A stretch of DNA of 64,000 bases, taken from an uncultured Lentisphaerota bacterium (GTDB taxonomy: Bacteria > Verrucomicrobiota > Lentisphaeria > Oligosphaerales > CAITYL01). The stretch is taken from contig CAIXRA010000068.1 of assembly GCA_903921725.1 (NCBI GenBank), positions 1-64,000 of the forward strand. Reading direction: 5' to 3'. Shown here piece after piece: positions 8,651 through 19,656 of this stretch. The translations under genes were made by a program, and so were the position numbers. The stretch's first letter is position 1. Every line of letters starts with the position of its first letter. The notes below the pieces were generated by a model. It was not told where the DNA came from and did not search any database. It saw nothing but the letters and a program-made list of their open reading frames with translations.

Positions 8651-9100
8651 ATGGCTATTGAACTGATTCTTTTGGAAGACGTCGCCAACCTCGGCAAGAT
8701 CGGCGACAAGGTGAAAGTCAGCGACGGTTACGCGCGGAACTATCTGCTGCCGCGCAACTTGGCCGCCAAGGTCACGCCGGGCGTTCTGCGCGCCCTGGAG
8801 GCGAAGAAGGTCCGTCTCCAGGCCCAGGACGAGGAGAACAAGAACATCGCCGCCGCGCTCGCCGCGAAGATTGCCGGGCTCACGCTCACAATCTCCGTGA
8901 GGGCCGACGATGATGGCCGTCTCTTCGGCTCCGTCAACGTCCCGCAGATTCTCGAGGCGCTCACCGCCGCAGGCTGCGAAGTTGCCAAGACCGCCGTCAT
9001 CCTGCCGGAGCCGATCAAGGCCCTGGGCGAGAGCACGGTCGCGGTCGAGCTTCACCCGGAGGTCAAAACCTCCGTCAAGGTCAGCGTCGTCCGCGGGTAA
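8651..9100 (+). CDS. rplI: 50S ribosomal protein L9
   Basis: The protein is 149 residues. The N-terminal domain has the L9 signature with LLEDVANLGKIGDKVKV and GYARNYLLPRNLA. A long connecting helix (about residues 45-75) leads to the C-terminal RNA-binding domain. AAGGAGG sits 7 bp before the ATG. A 288-bp stretch to dnaB follows. It holds short GC-rich hairpins, such as GCCGCCGT/ACGGCGGC at about 9151-9171, but no gene I can support. Confidence 0.96.
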   Translation: MAIELILLEDVANLGKIGDKVKVSDGYARNYLLPRNLAAKVTPGVLRALEAKKVRLQAQDEENKNIAAALAAKIAGLTLTISVRADDDGRLFGSVNVPQILEALTAAGCEVAKTAVILPEPIKALGESTVAVELHPEVKTSVKVSVVRG

Positions 9101-9388
9101 TCCCCGGCGCCGCGCATCCTTCGAGACAGGCGCCGCATGGTGCCGGGAACGCCGCCGTAATCCACGGCGGCCGGCCGGCGGCTTGCGGCGCTTTGTTTTT
9201 CCGCCGCCGTTCGGCGGGGCCCCGCGGCCGCACGCCGAAGCGGTGAACGCCAAACGGGCGGCACCCCGCGGAACGAACTTGCGCCCGCCCTCCGCCGCTT
9301 GCCAGACCCAATATCGGCGGTACATTGAGTCCCTCTTTTCGACCTTCAGGCAGATTCCGGCCCCGGCCGGAGCAGGATACCGTTCACC

Positions 9389-10819
9389 ATGGCCGAGACA
9401 ACCCGCAACCGCAATTCCGGCGAGGCGTTCGTTCTGCTGAAGGGGGACCGCCCCCTGCCCCATGACGCCGATGCGGAGATGGCCGTGCTCGGCTGCATGC
9501 TGCTGGAGCCGGAGTGCGCCATCGACCTGGCGATGGCGCGGCTGAACTTCGAAAACGCCTTCTTCACGCCGGCGCACCAGAAAATCTTCACCCTGCTGGT
9601 GCGGCTGCGCAACGAGATGCGGCGCGACGCCATCGACCTGATCACGGTATCCAACGCGCTGACCGCGGAAGGGCTGCTGGAGCAGGTCGGCGGGCGGGCG
9701 TACCTCTCGCAGCTCATGAACGTGGTGCCATCGTCGGCGAACATCGAGCAGTACGTCGAGATCGTCCGCGAAAACGCCGTGCTGCGCAGGCTGATCCGCA
9801 CCGGCTGCGAGGTGGCGGAGCGCAGCTTCGACCCGCAGGAGCGCAGCGTCCGCGAGCTGGTGGACCAGTTCCAGAGCCAGGTGCTGGAGCTGACGCAGCT
9901 CCACAGCGGCGCGGACATGGCGCACATCGGCGAAAAGATCATGGGGGCCGTCGAGTATCTGGACAAGCTCCACAACAAGGACGAGTCGGTCTACGGCATC
10001 CGCACGGGCTACCCGGATCTCGACGGGCTGATCACCGGCCTCAAGCCGGGCGATCTTTTCGTCCTTGCGGCCCGTCCCTCCATCGGCAAGACCGCCTTCG
10101 CCATGAACGTCGCCACCAATGTCGCCATGGGGCACAACCCGCGCCCCGTCGGCGTCTTCAGTCTTGAAATGAGCACGGAACAGCTGATCCTGCGCCTCCT
10201 GTGCAGCCGTGCGGGCGTGAATCTGCGCGAGATCCGCGACGGCGCGCTCTCCCACTCCCGCTGGAACGACATCATGGCCGCGGCGAGCAGCTTCAAGACC
10301 GCCCCGATCTACATCGACGACACCGGCACGCTGGACATCCTCGCGCTCCGCGCCAAGGCCCGGCGGCTGAAGCAGCAGCACGATGTGCAGGTGCTCTTCA
10401 TTGACTACCTGCAGCTCCTCAAGCCCGCCTCGGTGAACAAAAACACCACGCGCGAAAACGAGGTCTCCCAGATTTCCGGCGGCCTGAAGAGCCTAGCCAA
10501 GGAGCTCGGCATCCCCATTGTCGTGCTCGCCCAGCTCAACCGCCAGGCGGAGCAGTCGGGGTCGAAGCCGAAACTCGGGCATCTGCGCGAATCGGGTGCC
10601 ATCGAACAGGACGCCGACGTCGTCGCCCTGCTCCACCGCGAACGCGACACCGACGCCGGCATCGTCGGCAAGGACACCGAGGGGCGCGAGGCCGAGCTGA
10701 TCATCGCCAAGCACCGCAACGGCCCCACCGGCGTCGTCAAGCTCTCCTTCATTCCCGCCTACACCCGCTTCGAAAGCCGTTCGCCCGTTTCCGACGACCA
10801 GATCCCCGCCGGCATCTGA
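9389..10819 (+). CDS. dnaB: Replicative DNA helicase DnaB
   Basis: This hexameric 5'-3' helicase unwinds the fork and recruits primase. The 476-residue protein has the N-terminal helical domain (PHDADAEMAVLGCML, residues 23-37) and a RecA-type C-terminal domain. The Walker A is RPSIGKTAFAMN, the Walker B region is VLFIDYLQLL, and the DnaB finger appears as VLAQLNRQAE and LRESGAIEQDADVV. No intein or insertion is seen. It follows the S6-L9 cluster, a common arrangement. Confidence 0.97.
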   Translation: MAETTRNRNSGEAFVLLKGDRPLPHDADAEMAVLGCMLLEPECAIDLAMARLNFENAFFTPAHQKIFTLLVRLRNEMRRDAIDLITVSNALTAEGLLEQVGGRAYLSQLMNVVPSSANIEQYVEIVRENAVLRRLIRTGCEVAERSFDPQERSVRELVDQFQSQVLELTQLHSGADMAHIGEKIMGAVEYLDKLHNKDESVYGIRTGYPDLDGLITGLKPGDLFVLAARPSIGKTAFAMNVATNVAMGHNPRPVGVFSLEMSTEQLILRLLCSRAGVNLREIRDGALSHSRWNDIMAAASSFKTAPIYIDDTGTLDILALRAKARRLKQQHDVQVLFIDYLQLLKPASVNKNTTRENEVSQISGGLKSLAKELGIPIVVLAQLNRQAEQSGSKPKLGHLRESGAIEQDADVVALLHRERDTDAGIVGKDTEGREAELIIAKHRNGPTGVVKLSFIPAYTRFESRSPVSDDQIPAGI

Positions 10820-10838
10820 CACCGTCTCCGACAGTACC

Positions 10839-10862
10839 GGGGCGGACGCGGGGCCCCTTTTT
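10839..10862 (+). terminator. Probable terminator after dnaB
   Basis: GGGGC at 10839 pairs with GCCCC at 10853, followed by TTTTT. It lies 20 bp past the dnaB stop and 89 bp before bamA. Confidence 0.6.
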
Positions 10863-10950
10863 GCCCGTGCACCCGGAGTGGCAGGATGGCGGCCATGCAT
10901 CATATTTACGGTTTCCATCGTTGACGGCAATCATCAGGGAGATTTGCAGC

Positions 10951-13371
10951 ATGAAGAACCTTTTCGGACTGGCGCATCGGGAAGCGACCCTTCTGGCATG
11001 CATCTGCTTTCTGGCGACGGCGGCGTCCGCCGCCGTTGTGGGGACCGTGACGCCCAAGAACACGATTCCCCAGGTGGCACTGTCGGAGGATCTTTTCCGG
11101 AACAACGTCGTCACCGTTCCGGGCGCCGAATACAACCCCCGCACCGTCAGCGAGGACGTCAAGCGCCTGATGAAGACCGGCTTCTTCCGCGACGTCGTGC
11201 CGGTGCCGGAGCGCACGGCGGACGACAGGATCAACATCACCTTCCAGCTCACCCCGCAGTACACGGTCCGCGATGTCCGCGTCGAGGGAAACAAGCTCGT
11301 CAAGGCCAAGGCGCTGACCGCAAAGCTGACGCAGCCGCAGGGTGCGCTGTACAACGACCTGCGCGTGGCGGAGGACGCCAATGCCATCCGCAAGATCTAC
11401 GAGGACAAGGGGTATTACCAGGCCGTCGTCGAATCGGAACTCCGCACCGGGGACGGCCGCCGCGTCGCGGACCTCCCCAAGACGGAGCAGGATGGATTTG
11501 CCGGTCCGGCGGATGTGGTGTATGTGGTCAGGGAGGCGCCGCGCTACAAGATTGACGACATCGTCTTCATCGGAAACAGCACGGCGTTCCCTTCCAAGGT
11601 GCTGAAGAAACAGATCAAGAGCACCTTCACCTTCTGGAGCTATTTCTTCAATGCCGGCTATGTGAGCGATGAGCAGCTCCGTGCGGACTCGGACACGTTG
11701 ACGGATTTCTACACGGCCCGCGGCTACCTCGACTTCAAGGTGGCGAAGGTCGAAAAAACCGTGTCCAAAAACGGAAACTGGGTCGTCCTCCGGATGACGC
11801 TTGAGGAAGGCCAGCCGTACAAGGTCGTCGCAGCGGATGGCGCTGCCGACACCGTGCTCGCGGTCGCCGGCAACACCAAGTTCACCAAGGAGCAGCTGCT
11901 GGCGGCCCCGAACAAATATTGGAAGACGGTTCCGGGCTTCAAGGCCGGCGCTCCGTTCAATTCCGACACCGAGCGCCGGGTGGCGGAGCTGATCAAGGCA
12001 CATTACGACCCGCTGGGCTACATCGACCTGCGCGTCACCCCCCGGCACAAGGTGGACAGCGCGGCGCACACCGTCGCCATCACCTTCGACTTGGCCGAGG
12101 GCGTGCCCTCCACCATCCGCGACATCGACATCTCGGGCAACGAGATCACGAAGGACTACGTCATGCGCCGCGAGCTTCCCATCCTGCCGGAGGATAAGGC
12201 CGACGGCAGCAAGATCAAGGCCGCCAAATCCCGGCTGATGGGGCTGGACTATTTCGAAAGCGTGGACGTCACGCCGATCGCCACCGAGCGCGAGGAGATC
12301 AAGGATCTGGACATCCGCGTCGTCGAGAAAAAGACCGGCAGTCTCCAGCTCGGTGCCGGCATCTCCAGCGAGGAAAGCGTCATGGGCATGGCGACCCTCA
12401 CGCAGTCGAACTTCGACTGGCGCAACTGGGACAACGGCTTCAAGGGCGGCGGCCAGCGGCTGATGCTCCAGGCGCGCGTCGGCACGCAGGTCACCGACTT
12501 CAACGTGAACTTCACCGAACCCTGGTTCATGGACCGCCCGCTGCGCATGGACCTGAACCTGCACCGCACCGAGCGCGACCAGGATTACTTCACGCAGACC
12601 TCGACCGGGGCCGGCGTCACCTTCGAGCGCCCGCTGATGCTGAACGCGCCGGAGGAGAGCGAATGGCGCTGGTGGAAGCACGCCTGGGGCTACCGCTACG
12701 ACTACGTGCAGCTCAATCAGTTTGACACCGGCGTGGAGCCTTTCCTCCTCAACGAGGCCGGCAACTACAACGTCAGCGCCGTCAACTACCGCATCAAGCG
12801 CGACACGCGCGACAACTTCAAGGTGCCGACCGAAGGCTCGCTGCTCCAGCTCATGTCCGAGTACGAGGCCAAGCCGCTCGGGTCGTACGCCGACGTCTAC
12901 CGCCTCGACGCGCAGTACACCAAGTACGTCCCGCTGCGGAAATGGGTGATGAAGCTGGACGCCGAGTTTGGCGTGGTAGACAGCCTCGACGGCAAGAGCC
13001 CGGCTCTTTTCGACCGCTGGTTCGCCGGCGGCACCGGCTCCATCCGCGGCTTCGAGCGCCGCACCGTCGGCCCGGCGGACGTCTTCGACAACCCCGCCGG
13101 CGGCGGCTCCCTCATGCGCGGCACCGTCGAATTCATCCACCCGATCTACACCGACATGGTCCGCGGCAGCCTCTGGAGCGACTTCGGCAATGTATGGGCC
13201 GACCCCTACGCCTGGCACCCGGAAGACGTCAACGTGACCGTCGGCGTCGGCCTCCAGCTCGACCTGCCGATCGGCCCGGTCCGTCTCGACTACGGCTTCC
13301 CCGTGGTCACCCGGGAGGATCACCTCGGCAAGGGCGGCCGCTTCCACTTCAACATCGGCTACATGTTCTAA
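10951..13371 (+). CDS. bamA: Outer-membrane assembly factor BamA
   Basis: This essential Omp85 protein inserts beta-barrels into the outer membrane. The start at ATG 10951 gives a signal peptide (residues 1-25, ending ATAASA) on an 806-residue protein; upstream in-frame codons are not signal-like. Several POTRA repeats follow, with telltale strands VRDVRVEGNKLV, IDDIVFIGNS and IRDIDISGNEI. A C-terminal barrel carries the conserved loop GSIRGFERR (VRGF type). The last residue is phenylalanine in a beta-signal-like FNIGYMF end. It is followed by an LptF/LptG-type permease. Confidence 0.96.
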   Translation: MKNLFGLAHREATLLACICFLATAASAAVVGTVTPKNTIPQVALSEDLFRNNVVTVPGAEYNPRTVSEDVKRLMKTGFFRDVVPVPERTADDRINITFQLTPQYTVRDVRVEGNKLVKAKALTAKLTQPQGALYNDLRVAEDANAIRKIYEDKGYYQAVVESELRTGDGRRVADLPKTEQDGFAGPADVVYVVREAPRYKIDDIVFIGNSTAFPSKVLKKQIKSTFTFWSYFFNAGYVSDEQLRADSDTLTDFYTARGYLDFKVAKVEKTVSKNGNWVVLRMTLEEGQPYKVVAADGAADTVLAVAGNTKFTKEQLLAAPNKYWKTVPGFKAGAPFNSDTERRVAELIKAHYDPLGYIDLRVTPRHKVDSAAHTVAITFDLAEGVPSTIRDIDISGNEITKDYVMRRELPILPEDKADGSKIKAAKSRLMGLDYFESVDVTPIATEREEIKDLDIRVVEKKTGSLQLGAGISSEESVMGMATLTQSNFDWRNWDNGFKGGGQRLMLQARVGTQVTDFNVNFTEPWFMDRPLRMDLNLHRTERDQDYFTQTSTGAGVTFERPLMLNAPEESEWRWWKHAWGYRYDYVQLNQFDTGVEPFLLNEAGNYNVSAVNYRIKRDTRDNFKVPTEGSLLQLMSEYEAKPLGSYADVYRLDAQYTKYVPLRKWVMKLDAEFGVVDSLDGKSPALFDRWFAGGTGSIRGFERRTVGPADVFDNPAGGGSLMRGTVEFIHPIYTDMVRGSLWSDFGNVWADPYAWHPEDVNVTVGVGLQLDLPIGPVRLDYGFPVVTREDHLGKGGRFHFNIGYMF

Positions 13372-13411
13372 TCCAGCGCCCCCAACCCGGTTTCCCGGCG
13401 ACCCCATCCCC

Positions 13412-14512
13412 ATGTTCATCCTGAACCAATACATCGCGCGGAAGCTGTTCCTCACCACGCTGGCGGCCACCGGCGTGCTGACCTTCGTCGTGCTGATCGG
13501 GGCGCTAATCAAGGCCGCAACCCTGCTCTCCAAGGGCGTCCCCGTGGGTGCCCTCGGGATGCTGATTCTGTTGACGATCCCGACGCTGTTGAAGTACACG
13601 CTGCCGTTCGCCCTGCTCTGCGCCGTCATCCTCGTCTTCAGCCGGCTGGCGGCGGACAACGAACTGACGGCCATGCGCGCCAGCGGTGTCGGCGTCTGGC
13701 AGATTGTCTCCCCCGCCCTGCTCCTCGGCGTGCTGGGCAGCCTTCTCAGCTTTTACCTGCAGATGACGGCCGCCCCGCGCTGCCGCATGCAGATGGACGC
13801 CCTGGTGGCGGATGCCGGCGCCAGCAATCCGCTGGCCCTCATCGAGGAGGGGCGCTTCATCGAGCTTCCCGGCTACATGATTTATGTGGGCGGCCAGAAC
13901 GGCAACCGCCTGTACGACCTGCACGTCTACGGCCTCGACCGCGGCGGCAAGGTCATCCAGGACATCACGGCCCAGAAGGGCGAGGTGCGGGTCCATGAAG
14001 AACAGGGCTTCATCGAACTGGTGCTCGCCGACGCCGTCATCGTCGCCTCCGATCCGGCATCGCCCGGCGACTCGAAGAAACTCCAGCACGTCGCCGGCAA
14101 GAGCATGAGCTTTCCTCTGAACTACCGGGACCAGCTCAACAGCCGGGGGCTCTCCCTCAAGCCCAAATATCTCGACAGCTCCGCGCTCGTCGGCCTCGTC
14201 CACGCCTATCAGGAGCGCGGATGGGATCCCGAACCGCTCTACCTGGAACTTCACAAGCGCATGGCCATGGCGCTTTCGCCGTTTGCCTTCGTGCTCATCG
14301 GCATCCCGTTCGGCATCCGTTCCCGCCGCAGCGAGGCCGCCGTCGGGCTGCTGCTCTCCCTGCTGCTGGCCACCTTCTTCTTCGCCTTCCTCATGCTGGC
14401 GGACCAGCTCAAGAACCAGATTCCGGCCCAGGGCCAGATCCTGGTATGGATCCCCAACATCCTCTACCAGGTCGGCGGCCTCATCGCCCTGGTCCGCCTC
14501 GCCAGACACTGA
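13412..14512 (+). CDS. LptF/LptG-family lipopolysaccharide export permease
   Basis: This YjgP/YjgQ-type inner-membrane protein is 366 residues. It has hydrophobic segments near residues 10-30, 50-75, 95-120, and three more after residue 275. A periplasmic beta-jellyroll-like region lies between (about residues 125-270). Typical family segments are YIARKLFLTTLAA, RLAADNELTAMRASGV and KRMAMALSPFAFVLIGIPFGI. It would extract LPS from the inner membrane with LptBFG. Only one such gene is visible and I cannot decide between LptF and LptG; a second may lie elsewhere. It follows bamA by 40 bp, consistent with an envelope operon. Confidence 0.9.
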   Translation: MFILNQYIARKLFLTTLAATGVLTFVVLIGALIKAATLLSKGVPVGALGMLILLTIPTLLKYTLPFALLCAVILVFSRLAADNELTAMRASGVGVWQIVSPALLLGVLGSLLSFYLQMTAAPRCRMQMDALVADAGASNPLALIEEGRFIELPGYMIYVGGQNGNRLYDLHVYGLDRGGKVIQDITAQKGEVRVHEEQGFIELVLADAVIVASDPASPGDSKKLQHVAGKSMSFPLNYRDQLNSRGLSLKPKYLDSSALVGLVHAYQERGWDPEPLYLELHKRMAMALSPFAFVLIGIPFGIRSRRSEAAVGLLLSLLLATFFFAFLMLADQLKNQIPAQGQILVWIPNILYQVGGLIALVRLARH

Positions 14513-14558
14513 GCGTGCCACCGGGCTCACGCCCGCATGCGAAGCGGCGTTCCGGCGC

Positions 14559-14566
14559 TATAGTAT
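14559..14566 (+). promoter_or_regulatory. -10-like element TATAGTAT before lepA
   Basis: TATAGTAT lies 28 bp upstream of the lepA ATG. The identical octamer occurs upstream of dapL and pgk. No clear -35 box is visible. Confidence 0.45.
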
Positions 14567-14594
14567 CCGCCTGATTTTTTCTCCCGGAGAATCC

Positions 14595-16400
<1,806 letters not shown>

Positions 16401-16404
16401 TCCC

Positions 16405-16574
16405 CCCGCTCGCGCTCAGGCCCGCACCGGGCCGGCGCTCGCACTCGAGACTCGAACGTGCAGCCGTGCAAGAACCGAGAGCGAGCGAGATAGGTCGGAC
16501 GAAAACGCGCGGCATCCTCCTTTTTGCCTCCCCTCCGCTCGCGCTCAGCCCTACACCGGGGCGACGCTCGCACT
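16405..16574. repeat. Imperfect direct repeats after lepA
   Basis: Two copies of a roughly 42-bp unit lie at about 16405-16446 and 16533-16574. Each contains CGCTCGCGCTCAG, then CACCGGG, then a GGCGCTCGCACT-like end. The interval and the second unit run straight into the truncated gene that follows, so the repeats may mark a deletion or insertion junction. Confidence 0.65.
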
Positions 16575-17154
16575 TGCTGATTTTGAGAAGAAGGTCAATG
16601 CCGCCACTGATCCCGAGAACGTAAAAAAGATTGAGGCTCGGGCAGCAAGCGTCGCTACCCGAAAGGCCACCACGGATGCTGCTGGATCCTATAGAGGCAA
16701 GCCTGTTTTTTGGGTTAAGCACTCCGAATCTCAATTGAAAGAGATTGAGAAACACGGAAACTTCGCCGGTGCGTGCGGAAGCCATACGCAGCTTTGTATC
16801 AATCTGATGCGGGCATTGGGCATTGCGCCGCAAATTTTTCGGGTGGTGGCCTCGCGTGCAGATTTGGGCGACCACGCCTGGCCGGCGAGATTTGATCCTT
16901 CATGTAATCTTTGGCTGGCTTTTCAGTCGGGACGGCATGACGAAAATTGGTGGTACTTCTTTATTGATCGGCGTAATGTTTTCAGTTACGCGGTCGAAGC
17001 GGGGGAATTCCCAATGGGTAAAAGTTATAAAGGTCCGCGGCCGTTTCCCTTGGTCTTCTGTCGCGAGTTACAAGGTTTTAAGGTGAAAGCGCTCTCGCAG
17101 GGTGGCATCCCAACCAAAGAGGTTCGGGAATGGATGTTGACCCCTTGTTTCTAA
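16570..17154 (+). pseudogene. 5'-truncated transglutaminase-like protein remnant
   Basis: The reading frame is open from the repeat junction to a TAA at 17154, but has no ATG, GTG or TTG before TTG 16735, which lies inside the fold. The C-terminal part resembles a transglutaminase-like core. A candidate catalytic Cys is in GACGSHTQLCINLMRALG, a His in GDHAWPARFD and an Asp in WYFFIDRRN. Base composition is visibly lower in GC than the surroundings (line 16681-16740 is 26 of 60 GC). Low GC, repeat junction and missing N-terminus suggest a horizontally acquired gene that lost its front. A short gene starting at TTG 16735 is the alternative. Confidence 0.6.
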
Positions 17155-17259
17155 GGCAGCAAGTGGGGCCGGCACCTCCGCATTTAGCCTCATGTTATTG
17201 TTTTTTCGCGGGGATGACGGTGGTTGCGGAGGCCGCAGTTGTCCAGCAGCCAACGCCAG

Positions 17260-17285
17260 GCCACCTGAAGCGCGGAACGACAAAC
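17260..17285 (+). repeat. REP-like element, diverged copy G
   Basis: The sequence GCCACCTGAAGCGCGG followed by AACGACAAAC is a diverged member of the 25-bp family, sharing the CGCGG variant with the copy at 43240. It lies between two convergent genes. Confidence 0.6.
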
Positions 17286-17346
17286 ACGGGGTTGCCGTAG
17301 TTTTTCGGCGGCCGGCCGCAGCGGTGCGGCGGCATGGCGCCTTGCT

Positions 17347-18231
17347 TCAATCCCGGAAGCGGCGGAGAAGATCCTTGTAGGCGTCGATGCGGCGGTCGCG
17401 CAGGAACGGCCAGATGCGGCGCACATCCTCGCTGCGCCGGCCGTCCAGTTCGACGACCAGCAGCTCCGGCTTCTCCGCACCGGCGTGCGCCAGCCATTCG
17501 CCCTGGCAGCCGGCGACGAAGCTGTTGCCCCAGAACTGCGCGCCCGGCGCGGCCTTGTCCGGCGACGGCTCGAAGCCGGTGCGGTTGACGCTGACGACCG
17601 GGATGCCGTTGGCCACGGCGTGCCCGCGCTGGACCGTCAGCCACGCCTCAAGCTGGCGCGCCTTTTCGGCCTTCGCGTCGCGCGGATCCCAGCCGATGGC
17701 CGTGGGATAGATCAGCATGTCCGCCCCGGCGAGCGCCATCAGCCGCGCCGCCTCGGGATACCACTGGTCCCAGCAGACCAGGACGCCGAGCATGCCGACG
17801 GAGGTCTTGACCGGGGTGAACCCCAGGTCGCCCGGCGTGAAATAAAACTTCTCATAGTACGCAGGATCGTCCGGAATGTGCATCTTGCGGTATTTTCCGG
17901 CAATCGTCCCGTCCGCTTCCAGCACGACGGCGGTGTTGTGGTACAACCCCGGCGCGCGCTTCTCAAACAGCGAGATCACCAGCACGACGCCAAGCTCCTT
18001 CGCCAGCGCGCCAAAAAACTTCGTGGACGGCCCCGGGATGCGTTCCGCAAGCTCGAAACAGGAGGTGTCCTCCGTCTGGCAGAAATACGGCCCGGCGTGC
18101 AGCTCCGGCAGCACGACCAGCTTCGCGCCGCGCGCCGCCGCCGCGCGGATTCCCGCCACGCTCAGCGCCCGCGCTTTCTTCCGGTCCGCCGGACATGCCT
18201 GCTGCACCAACCCCACCGTCAGTTTCGCCAT
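17347..18231 (-). CDS. aguB: N-carbamoylputrescine amidohydrolase
   Basis: This nitrilase-superfamily enzyme converts N-carbamoylputrescine to putrescine, CO2 and ammonia. The start at ATG 18231 gives a 294-residue protein, the family length. The Glu-Lys-Cys triad is visible: Glu in VLPELHAGPYF, Lys in KYRKMHIPDD and Cys in VLVCWDQWYPE. The GWDPRDAKAEKARQLEAWLTVQRGHA region is typical of the plant/bacterial AguB group. It lies downstream of aguA on the same strand, so the two complete the agmatine-to-putrescine route. Confidence 0.95.
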   Translation of the reverse strand: MAKLTVGLVQQACPADRKKARALSVAGIRAAAARGAKLVVLPELHAGPYFCQTEDTSCFELAERIPGPSTKFFGALAKELGVVLVISLFEKRAPGLYHNTAVVLEADGTIAGKYRKMHIPDDPAYYEKFYFTPGDLGFTPVKTSVGMLGVLVCWDQWYPEAARLMALAGADMLIYPTAIGWDPRDAKAEKARQLEAWLTVQRGHAVANGIPVVSVNRTGFEPSPDKAAPGAQFWGNSFVAGCQGEWLAHAGAEKPELLVVELDGRRSEDVRRIWPFLRDRRIDAYKDLLRRFRD

Positions 18232-18334
18232 GATTGCACCCTTTCCGCGTTTGGCAACAATATCGCAGGAGTGCGCCCATCGGCAAGTCGCACGCGAAGT
18301 CCGCACGGCGGCGGAGCGCGCCGGCACCCACGCG

Positions 18335-18475
18335 TCAGTCGCAACCGCCGGCAAAGTCCTGCTCGGTGCGCTCGATGATCTCGTCCTGGAGTGTCTTGTC
18401 CAGGTTGTGGAAATAGTCGCTGTGGCCGGCGAGGCGGACGCTCAGGGCGCGGTACTCGCCGGATTCGCCGGCTCG
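18335..18475 (-). other. Orphan protein-like reading segment between aguA and aguB
   Basis: In a frame offset from aguA, the minus strand reads through a balanced-composition stretch ending SDYFHNLDKTLQDEIIER and then about ten residues to a TGA at 18335. No start codon is visible in that frame. It could be the end of a lost gene or an aguA tail displaced by a frameshift near the aguA stop. The composition is unlike the Arg/Pro-rich translations of non-coding frames here. Confidence 0.35.
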
Positions 18476-19518
18476 GCACCCAACACGCCCCTGGGGATCT
18501 GCATGGTGACGCAGTGCAGGGAGCCGTGCTGCCAGATCAGCGGCGTGCAGTCGATGCCGACAATCTCATGTTTTGGGAATGCCCTCCCAATCACCTTCAG
18601 CGCCGCCGCGTCCGCCGGGTCGCGGTAGGTCGGAGCCAGCACCGCGCCGTTCAGCACCAGGAAGTTCGCGTAGGTCGCCGGGAGCCGGTTGCCGTCGTCG
18701 TCGAACTTCGCCCTGGGCCATGGCAGCGGCAGCAGGCGGTACGGTTTTCCGGCGGCGGTGCGGAACGCTTTCAGCTCGTTTTCCATCGCCTTCAGGTCCG
18801 CGTGGTGCGGATCCTTGCGGTCGTCGCACGCCACGTACACAATCGTGTCGTCCGGCGCAAGCCGTGCCAGCGTGTCGATGTGCGCGTCCGTGTCGTCCCC
18901 CTCCATGTGCCCGTGGTCCAGCCAGAGCACGCGCGAGGCGCCGAACAGCCGGAGGAGCTGCGTTTCAATCTGCGCCCGGCTCAGCCCCGGATTGCGGTTC
19001 GGACTCAGCAGGCAGGCGCTGGTCGTCAAGATCGTGCCACGGCCGTCGCTTTCAATGCTGCCGCCCTCGAGAACCAGATGCGGACTCCGCAGCGGCGTGC
19101 GCCCGAAAACATTGGCGTTTTTCAGCTTCCGCGTCACCCGGTTGTCGAAATCCGACGCGAACTTGAGTCCCCAGCCGTTAAACCCGAAATCCAGCAACAG
19201 CGGGCCGCGCGCCGTCTCCACCGTGATCGGGCCGTAATCCCGCGTCCAGGTGTCGTTCGTCGCCGCCTGCACGAGGATGAGGGGGAACGTTGCGCGTTTC
19301 AGCCCGGCAAGCTTTTTGCGGACGCGCTCCGGTTCGGGCGTGACGATGATCACGGCCGCCCTGCGGAGTGCGGCCCGAGTGATCTGGACAAACAGCTCGT
19401 CCACCTCGCGCAGGATCGGCATCCAGTCCGTCGCCGCGTGCGGCCACGCCAGCAGCACTGCGTCCTGCGCCTCCCATTCGGCGGGTAGCCGCCGTTTTGT
19501 CGTCGTGTTCTTGGCCAT
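18442..19518 (-). CDS. aguA: Agmatine deiminase
   Basis: This enzyme hydrolyses agmatine to N-carbamoylputrescine and ammonia. The start at ATG 19518 gives a 358-residue guanidine-group-modifying enzyme. Visible signatures are PAEWEAQDAVLLAWPH at the N-terminus, the segment NDTWTRDYGPI, the metal-free active-site residues in EGGSIESDG and DHGHMEGDDTDAHID, and the catalytic Cys in GSLHCVTMQIP near the C-terminus. It is upstream of aguB on the same strand. The C-terminus after IPRGV is short and Ala-rich; see the adjacent orphan segment for a possible displaced tail. Confidence 0.95.
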   Translation of the reverse strand: MAKNTTTKRRLPAEWEAQDAVLLAWPHAATDWMPILREVDELFVQITRAALRRAAVIIVTPEPERVRKKLAGLKRATFPLILVQAATNDTWTRDYGPITVETARGPLLLDFGFNGWGLKFASDFDNRVTRKLKNANVFGRTPLRSPHLVLEGGSIESDGRGTILTTSACLLSPNRNPGLSRAQIETQLLRLFGASRVLWLDHGHMEGDDTDAHIDTLARLAPDDTIVYVACDDRKDPHHADLKAMENELKAFRTAAGKPYRLLPLPWPRAKFDDDGNRLPATYANFLVLNGAVLAPTYRDPADAAALKVIGRAFPKHEIVGIDCTPLIWQHGSLHCVTMQIPRGVLGAEPANPASTAP

Positions 19519-19656
19519 GATGAAAATCCGTGCCTTTTCTCGTTTGCCGCTCCGCGCAATCTCGCAGACGGGCAAAATATACCGCCGCAGGTCCCAAACC
19601 GGACGGCGCCCATGAACTGCCGGGGGCAAATGCACGGGTTCGGGCCGCCCTGCGGT

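Noticed and set aside
8582..10381. Long open frame on the minus strand opposite rplI/dnaB
   Set aside because: It is the complement of a well-conserved dnaB and L9, has repetitive Arg/Ala/Gly/Asp composition, and shows no domain motif; GC-rich DNA commonly gives such shadows.
10906..13674. A 922-codon open frame opposite bamA
   Set aside because: The bamA strand shows signal peptide, POTRA and barrel motifs; the opposite frame has only composition-driven Val/Asp/Ala/Gly runs.
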